Assembly (NCBI GenBank): GCA_013290035.1
Contig: JABCYT010000086.1
Location: 1 to 9,503 of the forward strand
Reading direction: 5' to 3'
Origin: Alphaproteobacteria bacterium
Lineage (GTDB): Bacteria; Pseudomonadota; Alphaproteobacteria; Reyranellales; Reyranellaceae
DNA: 9,503 bases
Both the position numbers and the translations under genes were made by a program. The notes below the pieces were generated by a model that worked only from the letters and a program-made list of their open reading frames with translations, had not been told where the DNA came from and ran no database searches. Shown here in pieces: positions 5,386 through 9,503 of this stretch (its first letter is position 1; the number at the start of each line of letters is the position of its first letter).

Positions 5386-5697
5386 ATGCTGGTCGTGCTT
5401 GCCGAGGCCCGGTTCGATTCGGCGCAGGCAGAACAGGTGCGCATCGTGGCACGGCCGATGATCGAGGCGTCGCGACGTGAGCCCGGTTGCGGCGGCTACG
5501 ACTATGCCTTCGACCTGCTCGAGCCCGACCTCATGCGCGTGCGCGAACTGTGGGAGGACGAGCAGGCGCTGAAAGACCACTTCGCCACGCCGCACATGGC
5601 GGCGTTCCTCAAGGGCCTACGCGCGCTTCGTCCCAGCACCGTCACGGTGAAGTGCTACGAGCTTGGGCCTGAAAGGAAGATGCCGCACGCGGGATAG
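5386..5697 (+). CDS. ABM-domain monooxygenase (YgiN/quinol monooxygenase-like)
   Basis: A 103-residue protein consisting of a single antibiotic-biosynthesis-monooxygenase (ABM) domain of the dimeric alpha+beta ferredoxin-like type. Visible landmarks: a first strand LVVLAEARF, helix about 14-29, EPGCGGYDYAFDL (32-44), the strand and turn V-R-E-L-W-E-D-E-Q-A-L-K-D-H-F about 52-66 with the family's W-x-D/E and H, then T-P-H-M-A-A-F and a C-terminal strand. Members include cofactor-free oxygenases acting on quinols and polyketides, and also proteins of unknown role; no substrate can be given. The gene is divergent from arsR and shares its control region, so it may belong to the same regulon. A TATTGT at 5355-5360 is a possible -10 box but has no good -35 partner. 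It is followed by a hairpin at 5705-5734. Confidence 0.88.
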   Translation: MLVVLAEARFDSAQAEQVRIVARPMIEASRREPGCGGYDYAFDLLEPDLMRVRELWEDEQALKDHFATPHMAAFLKGLRALRPSTVTVKCYELGPERKMPHAG

Positions 5698-5704
5698 ATC
5701 AAGG

Positions 5705-5734
5705 GCCCTCTCCGCCGCGCAGCGGGGAGAGGGC
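5705..5734. terminator. strong hairpin between convergent genes (possible bidirectional terminator)
   Basis: GCCCTCTCC (5705-5713) pairs with GGAGAGGGC (5726-5734), and CCGC (5715-5718) with GCGG (5722-5725) inside, giving a 13-bp stem with one bulged G and a 3-nt loop. It lies between the ABM and cysS stop codons. No T-run follows on either strand, so factor-independent termination is uncertain. From general knowledge, CCCTCTCC...GGAGAGGG palindromes are common dispersed intergenic repeats in alphaproteobacteria, so this may be a copy of such a repeat. Confidence 0.55.
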
Positions 5735-5764
5735 GTTGAGGCGCCGCGTCGTCGTTCTTGGGCC

Positions 5765-7096
<1,332 letters not shown>

Positions 7097-7124
7097 GGCC
7101 CCTACTCCCCGATCAGCAATGTAC

Positions 7125-7158
7125 GAAGTCCGGCCGCCCGTGAAGGGGCGGCGACTTC
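7125..7158 (-). promoter_or_regulatory. leader hairpin upstream of cysS
   Basis: GAAGTC (7125-7130) pairs with GACTTC (7153-7158), and GCCGCCC (7133-7139) with GGGCGGC (7146-7152), around a 6-nt loop. The result is a 13-bp stem with a 2-nt bulge, 28 nt upstream of the cysS start. If transcription begins near 7204 it lies wholly in the leader. It has no T-run after it in the cysS direction. Function unknown; attenuation or mRNA stability are possible. Confidence 0.4.
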
Positions 7159-7210
7159 AGTTACATCGCGCAGTGGCGGCGCCGGGGAATAGAAGGAACG
7201 ACATGTCAGT

Positions 7211-7239
7211 AGTTTATCCGATGCGTTCTTTCTGTGCAA
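7211..7239 (-). promoter_or_regulatory. candidate cysS promoter
   Basis: TTGCAC (7239-7234, minus strand), a 17-nt spacer and TAAACT (7216-7211). The -10 matches 4 of 6 consensus bases. It would give a leader of roughly 110 nt containing the hairpin at 7125-7158. Confidence 0.35.
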
Positions 7240-7249
7240 ATGCGCGCCA

Positions 7250-7814
7250 ATGGAAGCGTTTTTCGTCTCCGCCGCCGTGATTGCCGTCGCCGAGATCGGC
7301 GACAAGACGCAGTTGCTCGCGCTGATGCTGGCGGCGCGCTATCGCAAGCCTCTACCGATCATCCTGGGAATCCTGTTGGCCACTCTGGCGAACCATGCGC
7401 TCGCCGCGTGGCTAGGCGCCGCCGTCGCGGGCTGGGTCGGCGCCGACACGATGCGCTGGATCCTGGGCGCGGCATTCATCGCGATGGCCGGCTGGTGCCT
7501 GGTCCCCGACAAGGCCGACGACGGCCCGCAGGCGGCGCGTCAGGCCGGCGCGTTCCTTGCCACTCTGGTCGCCTTCTTCATCGTCGAGATCGGCGACAAG
7601 ACGCAGATCGCCACCGTGGCGCTCGCCGCGCTTCAATTCGCTGGTCCTCGTCACCGCCGGCACCACGGTCGGCATGCTGCTGGTCAACGCACCGGTCGTG
7701 CTGTTCGGCGACGCCATCGCCAGGCGCCTGCCCCTCAAGATCGTGCACGCGGTGGCGGCGCTCTTGTTCCTGGTGCTGGGCCTCGCCGCCTTCGTCATGC
7801 CGTCTGCCCCCTGA
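7250..7814 (+). pseudogene. TMEM165/GDT1 (UPF0016) family cation transporter gene, frameshifted
   Basis: Two overlapping frames together encode a complete UPF0016 membrane protein of about 188 residues. The first frame (from ATG 7250) gives residues 1-127 with the family signature EIGDKTQ at 15-21 and again at 113-119, each within hydrophobic segments. The second frame carries the rest from about 7629 to TGA 7812-7814 (SLVLVTAGTTVGMLL..., then V-H-A-V-A-A-L-L-F-L-V-L-G membrane segment). The break is at 7628-7631, in a GC-alternating run: adding one GC dinucleotide would restore a single frame and the expected A-A-R-F-N-S-L-V-L. The family moves Mn2+ or Ca2+, often as H+ exchangers. This could be a recent pseudogene or a sequence error. 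No Shine-Dalgarno site is seen before ATG 7250. The 3' end overlaps gltX by 20 nt, tail to tail. Confidence 0.85.
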
Positions 7815-9135
7815 GGCGGGCCGCGACCTTCGCCCGACCGATCAGCGGCAGGAGTCGCGCCATCTCGGGGCCGGTCTCGCGCGCCGTCAGCGCGAGCCTG
7901 AGCGGGTGGAACAGCGCGCGGCCCTTGCGCTTGGTCGCGGCCGACACCGCCGCCGTCCATTCCTTCCAGGTGGTCTCAGTCCACGGTTCGGCCGGCAATC
8001 GCGCCGCAGCCTCCTCGAGGAAGGCAGGATCCTCGAGCACGGGCGCCAGCGAGCCGTTGACGATGTCAGCCCACGTCCCGGCGTCCGCCAGCGTCGTGAG
8101 GTTGCCGCGCACGGCGAGCCAGAGAGCTTCGCTGATACTCGACGGCAGGCGCTCGCGCACCGCCTCATAGGGAAACAGATGGAGCGTGCGCGCACTCAGA
8201 TGGGCGAGCTCGTCCTCGGAAAAACGTGCGGCGGCACGGCCCACACGCGCGAAATCGACGGTCGCCACCAACGCATCGAGCGACGTCACCGGCTCGACCG
8301 GATCGGCGGTGCCGAGACGCGCCAGGAGGGCGGCGACCGCCAGCGCCTCGAGCCCGCGCTCGCGCAACTCGCCGACCGACAAAGAGCCGGCGCGCTTGCT
8401 CAAGCCGCCGCCTGCCGCATCGACCAGCAGCGGCAGATGGGCAAAGCCGGGCTCGCTTGCGCCGAGCGCGCGGAACATCTGGATCTGCGCGCCGCTGTTG
8501 GTGACGTGATCCTCGCCGCGGATGACATGGGTGATGGCGAAGGCGATATCGTCGACCACCGAGGTGAAGCTGTAGAGGTAGCTGCTGTCGGCGCGCACCA
8601 GCACCGGGTCGCTCTGGCTCGCCTCGTCGATATGCTGCGGCCCGCGCACCAGATCGTCCCAGCGCACTTCCTCGGCGGCCAGCTTGAACCGCCAGTGCGG
8701 GCGACGGCCCTCGCCTTCGAGGCGCGCGCGGTCGGCGTCGGAGAGCCTTAGCGCCGCGCGGTCGTAGACCGGCGGCCGGCCCTGGGCGAGCAGGCGCTTG
8801 CGCTTGAACTCGAGCTCCTCCGGCGTCTCGTAGCAGGCATAGAGCCGGCCGGCGGCGATCAGCTTGTCGCGCGCCGCGTCGTAGTGCGCCAAGCGGTCCG
8901 ACTGCTTCTCCTTGCGCACCCAATCGAGGCCGAGCCACTGCAGGTCGCGTTCGATCGCGGCCTCGTACTCAGGCCTGCTGCGCGCGCGGTCGGTGTCGTC
9001 GAGGCGCAGGATGAAGGTTCCGCCATGCCGCTTGGCGAACAGCCAGTTGAACAAGGCCGCGCGCACATTTCCGACATGCAGCAATCCCGTAGGGCTGGGC
9101 GCGAAGCGAACGACGGGAGTGGCAGAATCGACCAT
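7795..9135 (-). CDS. gltX: glutamyl-tRNA synthetase (possibly a second, non-discriminating copy)
   Basis: A 446-residue class I synthetase that attaches glutamate to tRNA-Glu and, in non-discriminating forms, to tRNA-Gln for later amidation. Motifs: [23 protein letters not shown] with HVGN (20-23) as the HIGH motif, [12 protein letters not shown] (42-53), [24 protein letters not shown] (190-213) and LSKR (245-248) as the KMSKS equivalent. The region holding the zinc ligands of the E. coli enzyme (C-x-C...C-x-H) has only Cys101 in [12 protein letters not shown], so no zinc site is expected. The protein is a little shorter than the usual 470 or so, mainly in the anticodon-binding end. Many alphaproteobacteria carry two gltX genes; the unusual GGGLSKRAG context fits a second copy, but this cannot be settled from the window. 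No Shine-Dalgarno site precedes ATG 9135. Confidence 0.95.
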   Translation of the reverse strand: MVDSATPVVRFAPSPTGLLHVGNVRAALFNWLFAKRHGGTFILRLDDTDRARSRPEYEAAIERDLQWLGLDWVRKEKQSDRLAHYDAARDKLIAAGRLYACYETPEELEFKRKRLLAQGRPPVYDRAALRLSDADRARLEGEGRRPHWRFKLAAEEVRWDDLVRGPQHIDEASQSDPVLVRADSSYLYSFTSVVDDIAFAITHVIRGEDHVTNSGAQIQMFRALGASEPGFAHLPLLVDAAGGGLSKRAGSLSVGELRERGLEALAVAALLARLGTADPVEPVTSLDALVATVDFARVGRAAARFSEDELAHLSARTLHLFPYEAVRERLPSSISEALWLAVRGNLTTLADAGTWADIVNGSLAPVLEDPAFLEEAAARLPAEPWTETTWKEWTAAVSAATKRKGRALFHPLRLALTARETGPEMARLLPLIGRAKVAARLRGQTA

Positions 9136-9161
9136 GGGAGCCGACTTGTGGCGGCGGGCCG

Positions 9162-9190
9162 TTGGCGGGTCAAGCCGGCTCCGCTACTGT
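9162..9190 (+). promoter_or_regulatory. candidate promoter of the dienelactone hydrolase gene
   Basis: TTGGCG (9162-9167), a 17-nt spacer and TACTGT (9185-9190), 25 nt before ATG 9216. The 14 bases 9183-9196 match those around the -10 box at 1449-1462 in 13 positions. Confidence 0.4.
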
Positions 9191-9215
9191 CCGGCGGGGA
9201 CGGAGAACTCGGGAC

Positions 9216-9503
9216 ATGCTTACACAAGACATCGAATACCGGGCGGATGGCGCGCGCCTGGTCGGCCAGTACGTCGTCGACGACAGCAAGCCCGGAAAGC
9301 GGGCCGGCGTGCTGGTCTGCCATGAAGGGCTGGGCCTCACCGGGCACACCAAGAAGATCGCCGCGCGTCTCGCCGGGCTGGGCTACGCGGCCTTCGCCAT
9401 GGACTATCACGGCGACGGCAAGCCGCTCGCCGATCCCGCCGACGCCAGGCCGCGCATCGCCGCCTGGCTCGCCGACCCGACCGGCATCCGGGCGCGCGCG
9501 ACG
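9216..9503 (+). CDS. dienelactone hydrolase family protein, 5' part only
   Basis: An open frame of 96 codons running off the right edge, starting at ATG 9216 with GGAG about 10 nt upstream. The N terminus (I-E-Y-R-A-D-G-A-R-L-V-G-Q-Y-V), followed by strand A-G-V-L-V-C-H-E-G-L-G-L with the family's conserved Glu after His, then T-K-K-I-A-A-R-L-A-G-L-G-Y-A-A-F-A-M-D-Y-H-G-D-G-K, matches the start of dienelactone hydrolase-type alpha/beta hydrolases. The nucleophile (normally Cys or Ser near residue 120) is beyond the window. The family hydrolyses dienelactone in chloroaromatic breakdown, but most genomic members have other or unknown substrates. It is divergent from gltX and is preceded by a candidate promoter. 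Confidence 0.85.
   Translation, partial: MLTQDIEYRADGARLVGQYVVDDSKPGKRAGVLVCHEGLGLTGHTKKIAARLAGLGYAAFAMDYHGDGKPLADPADARPRIAAWLADPTGIRARAT

Noticed and set aside
7097..7249. Possible Mn-sensing yybP-ykoY riboswitch, suggested by GGGGAATAG at 7184-7192 upstream of the transporter (and GGGGAGTAG on the other strand before cysS)
   Set aside because: Only the short G-rich motif resembles the consensus; the paired helices and second conserved loop could not be found, and the better match is on the wrong strand and too close to cysS. A covariance-model search would settle it.
7250..8170. 306-codon continuation of the transporter's first frame
   Set aside because: After codon 127 the membrane pattern is lost and the frame runs antisense through gltX; the family's second half continues in the other frame, so this is the product of the frameshift and not a real fusion.
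7234..8751. Long plus-strand open frame (505 codons) opposite gltX
   Set aside because: It is low-complexity Arg/Ala-rich sequence antisense to an unambiguous GluRS; a GC-rich shadow frame.

Overview
The window looks like chromosomal DNA of a high-GC proteobacterium, most likely an alphaproteobacterium. By eye it is about two-thirds G+C, with GC-rich third codon positions, an AHSA1/ArsR/DUF899 gene cluster and a short, apparently zinc-less glutamyl-tRNA synthetase. A Rhodospirillales- or Hyphomicrobiales-like host is a guess. No insertion sequence, phage gene, CRISPR array, tRNA or rRNA was seen. Genes are packed tightly and several neighbours overlap.

Left part, plus strand (1-2086): the 3' half of a luciferase-like monooxygenase gene, a closely coupled alpha/beta hydrolase, and an exported protein of unknown function with two similar halves and its own candidate promoter. 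The gap to the next, convergent gene (2087-2189) is filled by an element of nested inverted repeats that can be drawn as a cloverleaf.

Centre, minus strand (5266 down to 2190): an apparent six-gene operon. In order of transcription it encodes an ArsR-family repressor, an AHSA1-type SRPBCC protein, a DUF899 thioredoxin-like protein with a CPSC motif, two tandem paralogous glutathione S-transferases (the second with a TTG start) and a DUF427 protein. Three of the junctions overlap. A perfect 9-bp-arm palindrome covers the arsR start codon and probable promoter, which suggests autoregulation. A small ABM-type monooxygenase is transcribed divergently from the same control region. The set reads as a regulated detoxification or redox-stress module; its inducer and substrate cannot be read from the sequence.

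Right part (5698-9503): cysS (minus), a TMEM165/GDT1-type cation transporter gene (plus) broken by an apparent 2-nt loss, gltX (minus) whose 3' end overlaps the transporter gene, and the 5' part of a dienelactone hydrolase-family gene (plus) that runs off the window.

The clearest items for follow-up are the ArsR-to-DUF427 operon with its operator, the cloverleaf-like intergenic element, the transporter frameshift, and an 18-nt near-identical segment encoding the same C-terminal motif in the adjacent ArsR and SRPBCC genes.
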